In this document: one piece after another, positions 43,368-53,509 of the stretch
How positions within the stretch are numbered: the first letter of the stretch is position 1
Layout of the letters: each line of letters begins with the position of its first letter
From: Pseudomonas sp. stari2
GTDB lineage: Bacteria > Pseudomonadota > Gammaproteobacteria > Pseudomonadales > Pseudomonadaceae
Length of the DNA stretch: 64,000 nucleotides
Reading direction: 5' to 3'
Assembly (NCBI RefSeq): GCF_040760005.1
Contig: NZ_CP099760.1
Location: 4,991,501 to 5,055,500 of the forward strand
Position numbers and translations under genes: made by a program
The notes under the pieces: generated by a model
What the model saw: the letters and a program-made list of their open reading frames with translations, nothing else
Told to the model about the DNA's origin: nothing
Database searches by the model: none

Positions 43368-44081
43368 TCATGGGCACCAGTAAATCTCTAACGTAGGTTG
43401 CAGAAACGCGCGAACCGGCATGGCGGCGACGTCGTTGGATGCCAGTGCGGCATTCAGGGTGGTCAGTTTCGACTGACCGGAAATCGACAGAATCTTGTGC
43501 TTCGCCGAAGCCAGCAGAGCCCGGCTCATGGTCAGGCGTTGACGCGGTACGCTCGGCGCCAGCATCGGCCAGCACCGACGAGTGCCATCGACTTGCAGGG
43601 CTTCAGCCAGGTTCGGACTGTCCGGGAACAACGAGGCGGTGTGGCCGTCATCGCCCATGCCCAGCACCAGCACGTCGATGGGCGGCAACTCGGCGAGCAA
43701 CCGATCGGCCTGTTCCGCAGCCTGCTCGACGTTGGCCGCCGCGCTGTAAAGGCTGAGGAACTGCGCCTTGGCTGCCGGGCCCTTGAGCAGATACTGCTTG
43801 AGCAGACCAGCGTTGCTGTCGGCGTGTTCAACCGGCACCCAGCGTTCGTCGGCCAGGGTCACGACGACCTTCGACCAGTCCAGTTCCTGCTTGGCCAGGT
43901 GCTGGAAGAACGCCACCGGGCTACGGCCGCCGGACACCACCAACACAGCGTTGCCGCGCGCCGCCAGTGCTTCGCTCAACTGCTGGGCGACATTCAGCGC
44001 CAGGCCTTCGGCGAGCAACACTGGGCTCTTGAATTCGTGGGCATTTACGCCCGCGGGCAGTTTCACATCAGATATCGCCAT
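43368..44081 (-). CDS. pgl: 6-phosphogluconolactonase
   Basis: Hydrolyses 6-phosphoglucono-lactone to 6-phosphogluconate. The 237-residue protein has the SugC/Pgl family motifs [36 protein letters not shown] and [17 protein letters not shown]. It overlaps the zwf stop region by 14 bases and is followed by eda, so the three are translationally coupled. Confidence 0.94.
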   Translation of the reverse strand: MAISDVKLPAGVNAHEFKSPVLLAEGLALNVAQQLSEALAARGNAVLVVSGGRSPVAFFQHLAKQELDWSKVVVTLADERWVPVEHADSNAGLLKQYLLKGPAAKAQFLSLYSAAANVEQAAEQADRLLAELPPIDVLVLGMGDDGHTASLFPDSPNLAEALQVDGTRRCWPMLAPSVPRQRLTMSRALLASAKHKILSISGQSKLTTLNAALASNDVAAMPVRAFLQPTLEIYWCP

Positions 44082-45534
44082 ACCACGACCTCCCGTCCCG
44101 CGTGATCAATGCAATGGAGCTCATCGGCCCCCACGACCCGGCCGCATACGGCTTGGGCGCGTCACCGGATTTTTTCCACCCGGCGATCAACTGGTCACAC
44201 CATTTCCACGCGGCTTCGATTTCATCTTTACGGACAAACAGGTTCTGATTGCCGTTCATCACTTCCAGCAGCAACCGCTCGTAGGCGTCGGGGATCCGCG
44301 CGCTGCGCCAAGTGTCGGAGAAATTCAGCTGCAACGGGCCGCTGCGCAGCTGCATGCCCTTGTCCAGGCCTTGATCCTTGGTCATCACCCGCAGGGAAAT
44401 CCCTTCGTCCGGTTGCAGGCGGATGATCAGTTTGTTGCTGATCTGCAGGCGCTGCTCCGGGGCGAAGATGTAGTGCGATGGTTCCTTGAAGTGGATGACG
44501 ATCTGCGACAGCTTCTGCGGCATGCGCTTGCCGGTGCGCAGGTAAAACGGCACGCCAGCCCAGCGCCAGTTACGGATGTCGGCACGCAGGGCGACGAAGG
44601 TTTCGGTGTCGCTCTGGGTGTTGGAATTCGGTTCTTCCAGATAGCCCGGTACGGATTTGCCTTCGCTGTGGCCGGCAATATATTGGCCGCGCACCACTTG
44701 AGTGGTCAGGCCTTCCGGACTGATCGGCGCCAGGGCCTTGAGCACTTTCACTTTTTCGTCACGGATGCTGTCGGCGGACAGGTCGGCCGGCGGGTCCATG
44801 GCGATCAGGCAAAGCAGTTGCAGCAAGTGGTTCTGGATCATGTCGCGCAGCTGGCCGGCCTTGTCGAAATAGCCCCAGCGACCTTCGATACCGACCTTCT
44901 CGGCCACGGTGATTTCCACGTGGGAGATGTAATGCTGGTTCCACTGGGTTTCGAACAGGCTGTTGGCGAAACGCAGGGCGATCAGGTTCTGGACGGTCTC
45001 TTTGCCCAGGTAGTGGTCGATGCGGTAGGTGCGGTTCTCCGGGAAGAACTGCGCTACGGCGTCGTTGACCTTACGCGAGGATTCAAGGTCCGAGCCGATC
45101 GGTTTTTCCAGCACCACGCGGGTGTTTTCGGCCAGACCGACGTTCGCCAGGTTCTCGCAGATCGCGCCGTACACCGCCGCCGGAGTGGCGAAGTAGGCAA
45201 TCATGCGTTGTGTGTTGCCGGCCAGTTCGGCCAGCGCCACGTAATCTTCAGCCTTGAGGAAGTCGACGTGCAGGTAAGTCAGGCGCGCCAGAAAGCGCTC
45301 GGCCACGGCCTCGTCCAGTTCCTTGCCCACATAGCGGCGCAGTTCGGCGGCAATGAATGCCATGTGCTGCTGCTCGGTGCCTTCTTCACGGGCCAGCGCG
45401 ATAATACGCGTGTCCTCGTGCAGCAGGCCGGCACCATCCAGGTGGTATAGGGCAGGAAACAGCTTGCGCAGGGCCAGATCGCCCAGGGCGCCGAACAAGG
45501 CGAAGGTGCACGGTTCAACCGTAATCGAAGGCAT
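44068..45534 (-). CDS. zwf: Glucose-6-phosphate 1-dehydrogenase
   Basis: Oxidises G6P with NAD(P) to 6-phosphogluconolactone. The 488-residue enzyme has the dinucleotide motif GALGDLA at 15-21, EKPIG at 143-147 and the catalytic RIDHYLGKE at 171-179. First gene of the zwf-pgl-eda operon. The 218-bp region upstream, shared with divergent hexR, contains a HexR-type site at 45600-45618. The ribosome site is weak. Confidence 0.95.
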   Translation of the reverse strand: MPSITVEPCTFALFGALGDLALRKLFPALYHLDGAGLLHEDTRIIALAREEGTEQQHMAFIAAELRRYVGKELDEAVAERFLARLTYLHVDFLKAEDYVALAELAGNTQRMIAYFATPAAVYGAICENLANVGLAENTRVVLEKPIGSDLESSRKVNDAVAQFFPENRTYRIDHYLGKETVQNLIALRFANSLFETQWNQHYISHVEITVAEKVGIEGRWGYFDKAGQLRDMIQNHLLQLLCLIAMDPPADLSADSIRDEKVKVLKALAPISPEGLTTQVVRGQYIAGHSEGKSVPGYLEEPNSNTQSDTETFVALRADIRNWRWAGVPFYLRTGKRMPQKLSQIVIHFKEPSHYIFAPEQRLQISNKLIIRLQPDEGISLRVMTKDQGLDKGMQLRSGPLQLNFSDTWRSARIPDAYERLLLEVMNGNQNLFVRKDEIEAAWKWCDQLIAGWKKSGDAPKPYAAGSWGPMSSIALITRDGRSWYGDI

Positions 45535-45599
45535 GATGTTTGTTCTTTTATCAAGTTAAGCTACAAATACCTTTTTTCAAGGCATCACTCAAGGGAAAA

Positions 45600-45618
45600 T
45601 GTAGTAATAACCACAACA
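45600..45618. promoter_or_regulatory. HexR operator candidate in the zwf-hexR region
   Basis: TGTAGTAATAACCACAACA is an inverted repeat of the TGTxGT...ACxACA type known for HexR in gammaproteobacteria. It lies 66 bp upstream of zwf and 135 bp upstream of hexR, fitting repression of both. Confidence 0.72.
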
Positions 45619-45752
45619 TTTTCGCAAAATACAGATTCCGAGTGGTGGTCGGTCGGAGCCATCAGTAGGATAGGCCACCGTCACGGGCCACATCAAAGGC
45701 CCAATTTGCATAGCCGCGCGCTTATCGGCGCCGGTGAATCTAGGAAATCCAT

Positions 45753-46622
45753 ATGGACCGCGTGCGAAATTTACTGGAACAGATCCAGAGTCGCCTTGAA
45801 GAGCTGAACAAGGCCGAACGCAAAGTCGCCGAAGTGATCCTGCTCAACCCACAGCAGGCCACCCGCTTCAGCATCGCCGCCCTCGCCCAGGCCGCTTCGG
45901 TCAGTGAACCGACGGTCAACCGTTTCTGCCGTTCATTCGGCGTCAGCGGCTACCCCGAACTCAAGCTGCAACTAGCCCAGAGCCTGGCCAGCGGCGCAGC
46001 GTATGTCAGCCGTGCAGTGGAAGCTGACGACAATCCCGAAGCCTACACACAGAAAATTTTCGGCAGCGCCATCGCCTCCCTGGACAGCGCTTGCCAGGCA
46101 CTGGACCCGAATCTGATCAGCCGCGCCGTCGACCTGTTGATCCAGGCCCGGCAGATTCACTTCTTCGGCCTCGGCGCCTCGGCCCCCGTGGCTTTGGACG
46201 CACAGCACAAGTTCTTCCGTTTCAACCTGGCCGTCACCGCCCACGCCGATGTGCTGATGCAACGAATGATTGCTTCGGTGGCGCACACCGGCGAGTTGTT
46301 CGTGATCATTTCCTACACCGGTCGCACCCGCGAGCTGGTGGAAGTGGCGCGCATCGCCCGGGAAAACGGCGCTTCGGTACTCGGCCTGACCGCCGAGAAC
46401 TCGCCACTGGCCAAGGCCAGCACCCTGAGCTTGAATATTCCGTTGCCGGAAGACACCGACATCTACATGCCAATGACTTCACGGATCATTCAGTTGACGG
46501 TGCTGGATGTGTTGGCGACTGGCATGACGCTGCGTCGCGGGGTGGATTTCCAGCCGCATCTGCGCAAGATCAAAGAAAGCTTGAATGCTAGCCGGTATCC
46601 GGTGGGTGACGAGTTCAACTAG
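45753..46622 (+). CDS. hexR: RpiR-family repressor HexR
   Basis: The KDPG-responsive repressor of zwf, edd-glk and gap operons in Pseudomonas. The 289-residue protein has an N-terminal RpiR helix-turn-helix (about 1-78; [34 protein letters not shown]) and a SIS sugar-phosphate domain (about 125-255; [18 protein letters not shown] and [17 protein letters not shown]). Divergent from zwf, with the operator between them. Followed by a hairpin. Confidence 0.95.
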   Translation: MDRVRNLLEQIQSRLEELNKAERKVAEVILLNPQQATRFSIAALAQAASVSEPTVNRFCRSFGVSGYPELKLQLAQSLASGAAYVSRAVEADDNPEAYTQKIFGSAIASLDSACQALDPNLISRAVDLLIQARQIHFFGLGASAPVALDAQHKFFRFNLAVTAHADVLMQRMIASVAHTGELFVIISYTGRTRELVEVARIARENGASVLGLTAENSPLAKASTLSLNIPLPEDTDIYMPMTSRIIQLTVLDVLATGMTLRRGVDFQPHLRKIKESLNASRYPVGDEFN

Positions 46623-46631
46623 TTCGTGCTG

Positions 46632-46661
46632 ATCGCTCCCACGCTTGCGCGTGGGAGCGAT
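46632..46661. terminator. CTCCCACGC hairpin between hexR and mutarotase
   Basis: ATCGCTCCCACGC and GCGTGGGAGCGAT pair perfectly around TTGC between convergent genes. There is no T-run; the sequence belongs to the dispersed hairpin type seen at 15213 and 57120. Confidence 0.6.
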
Positions 46662-46663
46662 GA

Positions 46664-47518
46664 CTAAGCAGCAGCCCAAGCCTGCAAACTCAAATGCGCC
46701 TTTTCCCCCGGCGCCAGATGCAAGCTGTCGGTCCCCCCCGCCGCTGCTTCAACGCAGACAAATTCCGAGATCTCATCCCAGCTCACGCCCAGCAGCGGCC
46801 GCGCCCCCGGATGCCAGACCACCGTGTCCGCACTCTCGCCGGTATCGATGCACAGTTCGCGCTGCCAGGCGTGATCCTTGAGCTGTAATTCACCGTCGTG
46901 CTGGAACACGCGCTGACAGCCGCCATCGACCCGCAACTCGCCTTCCTGCTGACAGACTTCACGGTTCAGCTGGTCGTAACCCTGCGCCCCTTCGAGCCCA
47001 GACAGCGCTATCTCACTTACATCGCCAATACGCCAGTAAGCGTGCAAAGCCTGGCTCAACTGGCACGGCATGTCGTCCTGATGCTCGGTGCTCAGGCGCA
47101 ATTCCATGCGTTCACCCAGGTGCGCGTGCAGGTCCACCTGCCAATCGCACAGCTGCAATTGCCAGTGCAGGCGCACGCCGTCATCGGCGGTACTGCTGTC
47201 GAGCAGTTTCCAGTCCAGCAATCGCGCCCAGCCATGGGACGGCCATGCGTTTTCACTCGGATGGCGGCCATACCACGGCCAGCAAACCGGTACACCGCCA
47301 CGGATCGCGCCGACATGCGGCCACTTCGCCGCGCACCACAACCACGGCTTTTGTCCGCGCGGCTGAAAGTGCAGCAATTGCGCACCCTGACGACTGAACA
47401 CCGCCTGACACAGCGGATGGTCGATCACCAGCACATCGCGCATCTGATAGCGCTCCCAGGCGAACACCGGTCGTTCGCGCAAGGATTTGAAGAAGCGTTG
47501 CAGCGGATGCTCATGCAT
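46664..47518 (-). CDS. D-hexose-6-phosphate mutarotase, YeaD family
   Basis: A 284-residue galactose-mutarotase-fold protein that interconverts alpha and beta hexose-6-phosphates. Family motifs are SRQGAQLLHFQPRGQKPWLWC, GAIRGGVPVCWPWYGRHP with SHGWAR (catalytic His), and the late VVWHPG and EFVCVEAA with the catalytic Glu. Its place downstream of oprB and opposite hexR/zwf suggests it speeds supply of beta-G6P to Zwf. The ATG at 47518 is chosen; a TTG seven codons upstream is an alternative. Confidence 0.88.
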   Translation of the reverse strand: MHEHPLQRFFKSLRERPVFAWERYQMRDVLVIDHPLCQAVFSRQGAQLLHFQPRGQKPWLWCAAKWPHVGAIRGGVPVCWPWYGRHPSENAWPSHGWARLLDWKLLDSSTADDGVRLHWQLQLCDWQVDLHAHLGERMELRLSTEHQDDMPCQLSQALHAYWRIGDVSEIALSGLEGAQGYDQLNREVCQQEGELRVDGGCQRVFQHDGELQLKDHAWQRELCIDTGESADTVVWHPGARPLLGVSWDEISEFVCVEAAAGGTDSLHLAPGEKAHLSLQAWAAA

Positions 47519-47566
47519 GGGCCACGGTTCCAGATTCAACTTTCATGGGCTGCGACACCCCCTTCC

Positions 47567-47596
47567 AAAAAAAAGCGGACAGCCTGGGCTGTCCGC
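47567..47596 (-). terminator. Terminator of the gts-oprB operon
   Basis: On the minus strand GCGGACAGCC and GGCTGTCCGC pair around CA, followed by eight T, 38 bp after the oprB stop. Mutarotase transcription would need readthrough or its own promoter. Confidence 0.88.
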
Positions 47597-47634
47597 AAAT
47601 ATGCGCACATAGAGAGGAGCTTATCGCAGACGCG

Positions 47635-48984
47635 TTAGAACGTAGACTGAATTTTCAGACCAGCGACCAACGCGTTGTCCACTTGATCCACGCCACCCGG
47701 GTGAGTGATGTATTGCAGGTTCGGACGCACGGTCAGCCAGTTGGTAACGTGGAAGCCGTAGTTGATCTCGTAGTTGTATTCGGTCTCGCGAATCGGCGAG
47801 AACACCGGATTGTCGTAGTCCGAAACACCGTTGGAAGCGTTCAGCAGCTCGGCGTTTTTCTTCACGTCGTCGTTGACATGGATACGCGCCGCGCCGATAC
47901 CGACGTCATCCTTCGGACGGGCGTCGAACGGGCCTTTGTAGACAAACATCACCGACTGGTAGTTGTCGATGAAGTTGGTGTCCTTGTCATGGAACGTGGC
48001 GTTGGCCGCGATGTTCAGACCACGGGAAGCGTCGCCGTTGTGGCTGGTGAGTTGCTGTTGCGCAACGAACCAGTAGCCGTGCTTGCTGCTGTGGGTGCGG
48101 TAGGCATTGCCGGTGGTTGCTGCGTCGTTGCCGTTGATGTCTTCGCGGACGTCTGCGGCATCAGCCGTGCTCTTGTAGTAACCGACGCGGTATTCGCCCG
48201 GCAGGCTGTTGACCTTCGGCGACCAGACCAGTTCGACCGGCAGCACAGTACCGGCGGTGCCGCTGCCGCTGAGCTTGAAGCCGTTGCCGTGTTCCAGCTG
48301 CGACGGGTTCTGGTTGTACGCGCCGATCTGCGCGTAGAGCTCGTCGTTGATGTTGTACTTCACGCGGATCGCGGCCTGGCTGACGGGCCAGTTGTACCAG
48401 ATGTTGGTCGCCCAGTTACCGACCTGCGAGCCGCAGAACGCCAGGTTCTGGAAGTCGCACGGGAAGGTGTTGAAGTCTTCGCCTTCACCGAAGTAACCAG
48501 CCTTGACGTCGAGCTTGTTGTCAAAGAACTGGTGCTGAATCCACAGCTGGGTCAGACGCACCATGTGGCCACGACCGTAGACTTCCTGCGAGGAAGACAG
48601 GGTGCCGGCACGCGGGTCGCCAACGCGGTCGTTGGAGATGTTCTGACCGTTACGGTTGGTCAGCTGGATCTTGGCCTGAGTGTTGTCCCAGCCCCAGAGT
48701 TTTTGCAGGTCCAGAGCCACGCCCAGACCGAACTGGTCGCTGTAGCGGCCGGTCTTGTCGTCGTTGTAGCCGCCGTGCAGGTTGGCGCCCATTTCCCCAA
48801 CGTAGTCAGCCTTGATATCGATGCCTTGCTCGATCAGCTTGGTCCGCTCACCACCCCAGTCGCCCGTCATCCATTTGGAATCGGAGCTGAATGCATCGGC
48901 GGCCATGGCATTGCCGGCCAGGACCAATGCGGCCGCGGCTGACACTTGGCAGATCAACCGGGCATTGACGTGTTTCTTTTTCAT
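47635..48984 (-). CDS. oprB: Carbohydrate-selective porin OprB
   Basis: The outer-membrane glucose channel. The 449-residue protein has a signal peptide (about 1-28, cleavage after AMA), then WMTGDWGGERTKLIEQGIDIKADYVGEMGANLHGG, the OprB family opening, alternating beta-strand pattern, and C-terminal Phe (IQSTF) needed for barrel assembly. GAGGA precedes the ATG at 48984. Last gene of gtsABCD-oprB, 102 bp after gtsD. Confidence 0.94.
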   Translation of the reverse strand: MKKKHVNARLICQVSAAAALVLAGNAMAADAFSSDSKWMTGDWGGERTKLIEQGIDIKADYVGEMGANLHGGYNDDKTGRYSDQFGLGVALDLQKLWGWDNTQAKIQLTNRNGQNISNDRVGDPRAGTLSSSQEVYGRGHMVRLTQLWIQHQFFDNKLDVKAGYFGEGEDFNTFPCDFQNLAFCGSQVGNWATNIWYNWPVSQAAIRVKYNINDELYAQIGAYNQNPSQLEHGNGFKLSGSGTAGTVLPVELVWSPKVNSLPGEYRVGYYKSTADAADVREDINGNDAATTGNAYRTHSSKHGYWFVAQQQLTSHNGDASRGLNIAANATFHDKDTNFIDNYQSVMFVYKGPFDARPKDDVGIGAARIHVNDDVKKNAELLNASNGVSDYDNPVFSPIRETEYNYEINYGFHVTNWLTVRPNLQYITHPGGVDQVDNALVAGLKIQSTF

Positions 48985-49086
48985 CCCTACATCCTCGTCT
49001 TTATTGTTATTAACTGTTTTTTTCCAACGCGGTTTACATCCCCTGCGCAAATGAGCCTGTTGCAGGCTCACTCCCGCATTGATTTC

Positions 49087-50247
49087 TTACCGACCCTTGA
49101 ACTGAGCAACATTGGCGCTGTGCGCTTCGGTCTTCGGCAGACCGGCAACCCCCAGGCGCTCGCCGCTCTTGGCATCGAACAGCAGCACTTTCGACGGATC
49201 GAATTGCAGGGTCAGGGTCTCGCCCACCTGCGGCGCCACGTCCGGCGCCAGTCGGCAGCAGACCTTGGTGTCGTTGAGGTTGACGAACACGAGGGTGTCC
49301 GGACCGGTCGGCTCGGTGACCTGCACTTCAGCCTTGATACTCGGCAGGCCGTTGCCCTCGCCGTTGGCCAGCGCGATCTGCTCCGGGCGCAGGCCGAGGA
49401 TCACTTCGCGGTCTTCGAGACCGGCGTCCTGCATCGCCATCGGCAACTCGCAACGGGCCTGGCCGCTGTCCAGCAGCGCCACCAGACGACCGTCCTTGCG
49501 TTGCAGACGCAGCGGAATGAAGTTCATCGGCGGCGAACCGATGAAGCTCGCCACGAACAGGTTGGCCGGGTCGTTGTAGATCTCTTTCGGCGTACCGAAC
49601 TGCTGGATGATGCCGTCCTTCATCACCGCCACTTTGTCGCCCAGAGTCATCGCTTCGATCTGGTCGTGGGTCACGTAGACCGTGGTGGTTTTCAGGCGCT
49701 GGTGCATCAGTTTCATTTCGGTGCGCATCTCGACGCGCAGCTTGGCGTCGAGGTTGGACAGCGGTTCGTCGAACAGATAGATCTTTGGTCGACGTGCCAG
49801 TGCACGGCCCATCGCCACGCGCTGTTGCTGACCACCGGAGAGCTGGCCCGGCTTGCGGTTGAGCAGGTGCTCGATCTGCAGCAGCTTGGCCACGCGGGCG
49901 ACTTCTTCGTCGATGGCCGACTGGCTCATCTTGCGGATCTTCAGACCGAACTCGATGTTCTCGCGCACACTCATGGTCGGGTACAGCGCGTAGGACTGGA
50001 ACACCATGGCGATGTCGCGATCTTTCGGGCTCATGCCGCTGACGTCCTGATCACCGATCATGATCGCGCCGCCGGTGATGGTTTCCAGGCCGGCGATGCA
50101 GTTCATCAGTGTCGACTTGCCGCAGCCCGAAGGCCCGACAAGGATCAGGAACTCACCGTCCTTGATCGACAGTTCGATGTTCTTCAGGGTGTCCGGCAGG
50201 CCGGCACCGTAGGTCTTGTTTACATTGCGAAGTTCGAGCGTAGCCAT
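49087..50247 (-). CDS. gtsD: Glucose/mannose ABC transporter ATPase GtsD
   Basis: A 386-residue MalK-type ATPase energising glucose uptake. Walker A GPSGCGKST at 38-46, Q-loop, signature LSGGQQQRVAMGRAL, Walker B IYLFDEPLSNLDA and switch His in VYVTHDQIEA; a C-terminal TOBE/regulatory region of about 140 residues follows. Two bases separate it from gtsC. Also called gltK in P. aeruginosa. Confidence 0.93.
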   Translation of the reverse strand: MATLELRNVNKTYGAGLPDTLKNIELSIKDGEFLILVGPSGCGKSTLMNCIAGLETITGGAIMIGDQDVSGMSPKDRDIAMVFQSYALYPTMSVRENIEFGLKIRKMSQSAIDEEVARVAKLLQIEHLLNRKPGQLSGGQQQRVAMGRALARRPKIYLFDEPLSNLDAKLRVEMRTEMKLMHQRLKTTTVYVTHDQIEAMTLGDKVAVMKDGIIQQFGTPKEIYNDPANLFVASFIGSPPMNFIPLRLQRKDGRLVALLDSGQARCELPMAMQDAGLEDREVILGLRPEQIALANGEGNGLPSIKAEVQVTEPTGPDTLVFVNLNDTKVCCRLAPDVAPQVGETLTLQFDPSKVLLFDAKSGERLGVAGLPKTEAHSANVAQFKGR

Positions 50248-50249
50248 GA

Positions 50250-51095
50250 TTACCCCTTGACTGCGCCGGCCGTCAGCCCGCGCACGAAATACTTGCCTGC
50301 GACCACATAGACCAGCAGGGTCGGCAGCCCGGCGATCATCGCCGCCGCCATGTCCACGTTGTATTCCTTGGCCCCGGTACTGGTGTTGACCAGGTTGTTC
50401 AGCGCCACCGTGATCGGTTGCGAATCACCACTGGAGAACACCACGCCGAACAGGAAGTCGTTCCAGATCTGGGTGAACTGCCAGATCAGGCAGACCATGA
50501 TGATCGGGGTGGACATCGGCAGGATGATCTGGCGGAAGATCGTGAAGAACCCCGCGCCATCGAGACGTGCCGCCTTGATCAGAGCATCCGGAATGCTCAC
50601 GTAGTAGTTACGGAAAAACAGTGTGGTGAACGCCAGACCGTAGACCACGTGAATGAACACAAGGCCGGTGGTGGTGCTTGCCAGGCCCATCTTGCCGAGG
50701 GTGAACGACGCCGGCAGCAGCACGGTCTGGAACGGCAGGAAGCAGCCGAACAACAGCAGACCGAAGAACAGCTGCGAACCCCTGAAGCGCCAGAACGACA
50801 GCACATAACCGTTCAACGCACCGATGGCGGTGGAGATGATTACGGCCGGAACGGTGATCTTGATCGAGTTCCAGAAGTAGCCGTCAACGGTCGCCCAGGC
50901 TTTCACCCAGCCGATGCCGCTGACCACGGTCGGCCAGCTCAGCAGGTTGCCGGTGGAGATGTCTTCCGGGGTCTTGAAACTGGTCAACAGCATGACCACC
51001 AGCGGTACCAGATACAGCAGGACCGCGAGGATCAGCACCGCGTAGATCGCGATGCGACTCAGGCTGATAGAAGGTTTGGCAGCGAGACTAGTCAT
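50250..51095 (-). CDS. gtsC: Glucose ABC transporter permease GtsC
   Basis: A 281-residue inner-membrane permease of the MalG type with six helices. The EAA loop is RNYYVSIPDALIKAARLDGAGFFTIFRQIILPMSTP, near residue 185. It pairs with GtsB and docks GtsD. It overlaps gtsB by eight bases. Homologous to gltG of P. aeruginosa. Confidence 0.93.
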   Translation of the reverse strand: MTSLAAKPSISLSRIAIYAVLILAVLLYLVPLVVMLLTSFKTPEDISTGNLLSWPTVVSGIGWVKAWATVDGYFWNSIKITVPAVIISTAIGALNGYVLSFWRFRGSQLFFGLLLFGCFLPFQTVLLPASFTLGKMGLASTTTGLVFIHVVYGLAFTTLFFRNYYVSIPDALIKAARLDGAGFFTIFRQIILPMSTPIIMVCLIWQFTQIWNDFLFGVVFSSGDSQPITVALNNLVNTSTGAKEYNVDMAAAMIAGLPTLLVYVVAGKYFVRGLTAGAVKG

Positions 51096-51996
51096 GACGC
51101 TTGGTCCTCAGCTCGGAGTACAGGTAAGGCACGATGATCGAGAGGATCGCACCGAGCATAAGAATCGCACTGGCCGAGCCCATGCCCATCTGCCCACGGC
51201 TGAACGTGAACGAGTACATGAACATCGCTGGCAGGTCGGAGGAATAACCCGGGCCGCCGGCCGTCATGGCCGCCACCAGGTCGAAACTCTTGATCGCGAT
51301 GTGCGCCAGGATCATCACCGCACTGAAGAACACCGGACGCAGGCTTGGCAGCACCACTTTCCAGTAGATGCGCGGCATGCTCGCGCCGTCGATCTGGGCG
51401 GCACGGATGATCGATTGATCGACGCCACGCAGACCGGCGAGGAACATCGCCATGATGAAGCCCGAAGCTTGCCAGACCGCCGCGATCACCAGGCAATACA
51501 CCACGCGATCCGGGTCGATCAGCCAGTCGAGACGGAAGCCTTCCCAGCCCCAGTCCCGCAGCAATTTGTCCAGGCCCATGCCCGGGTTGAGCAGCCATTT
51601 CCATGCGGTACCGGTGACGATCATCGAGAGCGCCATCGGGTACAGGTAAATGGTGCGGATGAAGCCTTCGCGACGGATTTTCTGGTCGAGGAAAATCGCC
51701 AGTGTCACGCCGATTACCAGGGTGACGCCGATGAACATGCCGCCGAACACGGCCAGGTTCTTGCTCGCCACCCACCAGCGGTCGTTGTCGAACAGCCGCG
51801 CGTATTGCGCCAGGCCTGCCCACTTGTAGTTAGGCAGGAAGGTCGACGTGGTGAACGACAGGACAAACGTCCAGAGGATATAGCCATAGAAGCCCACCAG
51901 AACAATGAACATGCTCGGCGCCAGCACCAGTTTCGGTAGCCAGCGCTGCAATGCGTCGAACGGCGAGGCCTTGCTGAACACAGCAACAGAACTCAT
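51088..51996 (-). CDS. gtsB: Glucose ABC transporter permease GtsB
   Basis: A 302-residue MalF-type permease with six helices; EAA loop GLRGVDQSIIRAAQIDGASMPRIYWKVVLPSLRP. The ATG at 51996 gives a normal MalF-like N-terminus starting MSSVAVFSKASPFDALQRWLPK; upstream in-frame codons belong to the hairpin region between gtsA and gtsB. A ribosome-site-like GGAAG (rev. CTTCC) is close to the start. Confidence 0.92.
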   Translation of the reverse strand: MSSVAVFSKASPFDALQRWLPKLVLAPSMFIVLVGFYGYILWTFVLSFTTSTFLPNYKWAGLAQYARLFDNDRWWVASKNLAVFGGMFIGVTLVIGVTLAIFLDQKIRREGFIRTIYLYPMALSMIVTGTAWKWLLNPGMGLDKLLRDWGWEGFRLDWLIDPDRVVYCLVIAAVWQASGFIMAMFLAGLRGVDQSIIRAAQIDGASMPRIYWKVVLPSLRPVFFSAVMILAHIAIKSFDLVAAMTAGGPGYSSDLPAMFMYSFTFSRGQMGMGSASAILMLGAILSIIVPYLYSELRTKRHD

Positions 51997-52026
51997 GGGA
52001 AGATCCAGTAAAGAAAATGAAGGACC

Positions 52027-52077
52027 GCTGCAAGCTCCCAGCCCCAAGCCGATGCGCGACTTGAAGCTGGCAGCTGC
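52027..52077 (-). promoter_or_regulatory. Intercistronic hairpin between gtsA and gtsB
   Basis: AAGCTCCCAGCCCCAAG pairs with CTTGAAGCTGGCAGCTG with a few mismatches and an 11-base loop. It fills the 93-bp gap after gtsA and lacks a T-run. Such hairpins after a binding-protein gene typically stabilise the upstream message and give more receptor than permease. Confidence 0.5.
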
Positions 52078-52089
52078 TCTACGCCGGTG

Positions 52090-53391
52090 TTACTTGGCAG
52101 CCTTGATGGCGGTGCCGAGTTTCTTCGCAGCGTCGGCCGGGTCGGCTTTCGGGTCGTTGATGAAGTTGGTCACGACATCGAAGAACGCACCCTGTACGGC
52201 CAGCGTGGTCGCCATGTTGTGCGCCATGCTCGGCTGCAGGCCGCCGGTCTTGGCGTCTGCCAGGAAGTCCTTGGCAGCGGTCTGGGCGCAGGAGTCGAAA
52301 CCGTACTTGCCCATGTCGGCGAGCATGTCGTTGCGCACCGGGATCGAGCCCTTGTTGATGCTGAAGACTTTCTGGAAGTTTTCACCCAGCACGACTTTGG
52401 CGATGTCCTGCTGACCGGCCGCAGTGCCCGCGTCCTTCTGCTTGAACACGGCCAGCGAGTCGATGTTGTAGGTGAACGCCTTGTCGGTGCCCGGGAAGGC
52501 TACGCACTCGTAATCCTTGCCGGCGACTTTCTTGGCGGCGGTCCATTCGGACTTGGCCCAGTCACCCATGATCTGCATGCCGGCCTTGCCGTTGATGACC
52601 TTGGCCGCTTCGAGGTTCCAGTCTTGGCCTTTGCCGTCGACGTCCATGTAGGTCGCGACTTTCTTCAGCTCGGTCAGGGCCTTGACCATTTCCGGACCAG
52701 TCAGGGCAGCGTTGTCCAGGTCGACCAGGGCTTTCTTGTAACCATCAACGCCCATCACCGACAGCACGACCGCTTCGAAAACGGTGCTGTCCTGCCAAGG
52801 CTGACCGCCGTGGGCCAGCGGGATGAAGCCCGCAGCCTTCAGCTTGTCGCCGGCGGCGTAGAACTCTTCGAGGGTGGTCGGGGCTTTGGCGATACCGGCT
52901 TTCTTGAAGACTTCCGGATTGATCCACAGCCAGTTCACCCGGTGAATGTTCACCGGCACGGCCACGTAATCACCTTCGAACTTCACGGTGTCGGAGACTT
53001 TCTTGTCGAGCAGGCTGTCCCACTTCTCGGACTTGGAAACGTCCTTCAGGACGTCAGTGTCGAGCAGACCGGTCGACGCCCATTCTTGGATGTCCGGGCC
53101 TTTGATCTGGGCCACACCCGGCGGGTTGCCGGCGACGGCGCGGCTTTTCAGCACAGTCATGGCAGTCGCACCGCCACCACCGGCGACAGCGCCGTCTTTC
53201 CAGGTGAAACCGTCTTTTTCCACTTGTGCCTTGAGCACATCGACGGCGGCTTTTTCGCCACCGGACGTCCACCAATGCACGACTTCCACCGAACCTTTGG
53301 ATTCGGCAGCGGAAACACTCAGGGGCAGCACAGCGAGCGGGAACAGGGAGGCGACAGAAATGACAGTAGCGAGGCGAGAAATCGCATTCAT
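52090..53391 (-). CDS. gtsA: Glucose-binding periplasmic protein GtsA
   Basis: A 433-residue receptor for glucose (and mannose). Signal peptide about 1-28 (SVSA/AE), then [19 protein letters not shown], typical of family-1 sugar-binding proteins, and [22 protein letters not shown] with [10 protein letters not shown]. Ribosome site AAAGG lies 11 bases before the ATG at 53391. First gene of gtsABCD-oprB. Regulation is likely by GltR encoded upstream. Confidence 0.94.
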   Translation of the reverse strand: MNAISRLATVISVASLFPLAVLPLSVSAAESKGSVEVVHWWTSGGEKAAVDVLKAQVEKDGFTWKDGAVAGGGGATAMTVLKSRAVAGNPPGVAQIKGPDIQEWASTGLLDTDVLKDVSKSEKWDSLLDKKVSDTVKFEGDYVAVPVNIHRVNWLWINPEVFKKAGIAKAPTTLEEFYAAGDKLKAAGFIPLAHGGQPWQDSTVFEAVVLSVMGVDGYKKALVDLDNAALTGPEMVKALTELKKVATYMDVDGKGQDWNLEAAKVINGKAGMQIMGDWAKSEWTAAKKVAGKDYECVAFPGTDKAFTYNIDSLAVFKQKDAGTAAGQQDIAKVVLGENFQKVFSINKGSIPVRNDMLADMGKYGFDSCAQTAAKDFLADAKTGGLQPSMAHNMATTLAVQGAFFDVVTNFINDPKADPADAAKKLGTAIKAAK

Positions 53392-53509
53392 CTGAGATGT
53401 ACCTTTCTTGTTGTTATGCATGCAAGTCTGGTGCTTGCGCTGCACACGAGTTTAAACAGAGCGTTTCCCCTCGCAGGTAACGAAGGGATGCGCAAATGTC
53501 ACTGCATGG

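Noticed and set aside
43768..45450. 560-codon open frame antisense to zwf
   Set aside because: Mirror of a well-supported dehydrogenase gene; codon use is typical only on the zwf strand.
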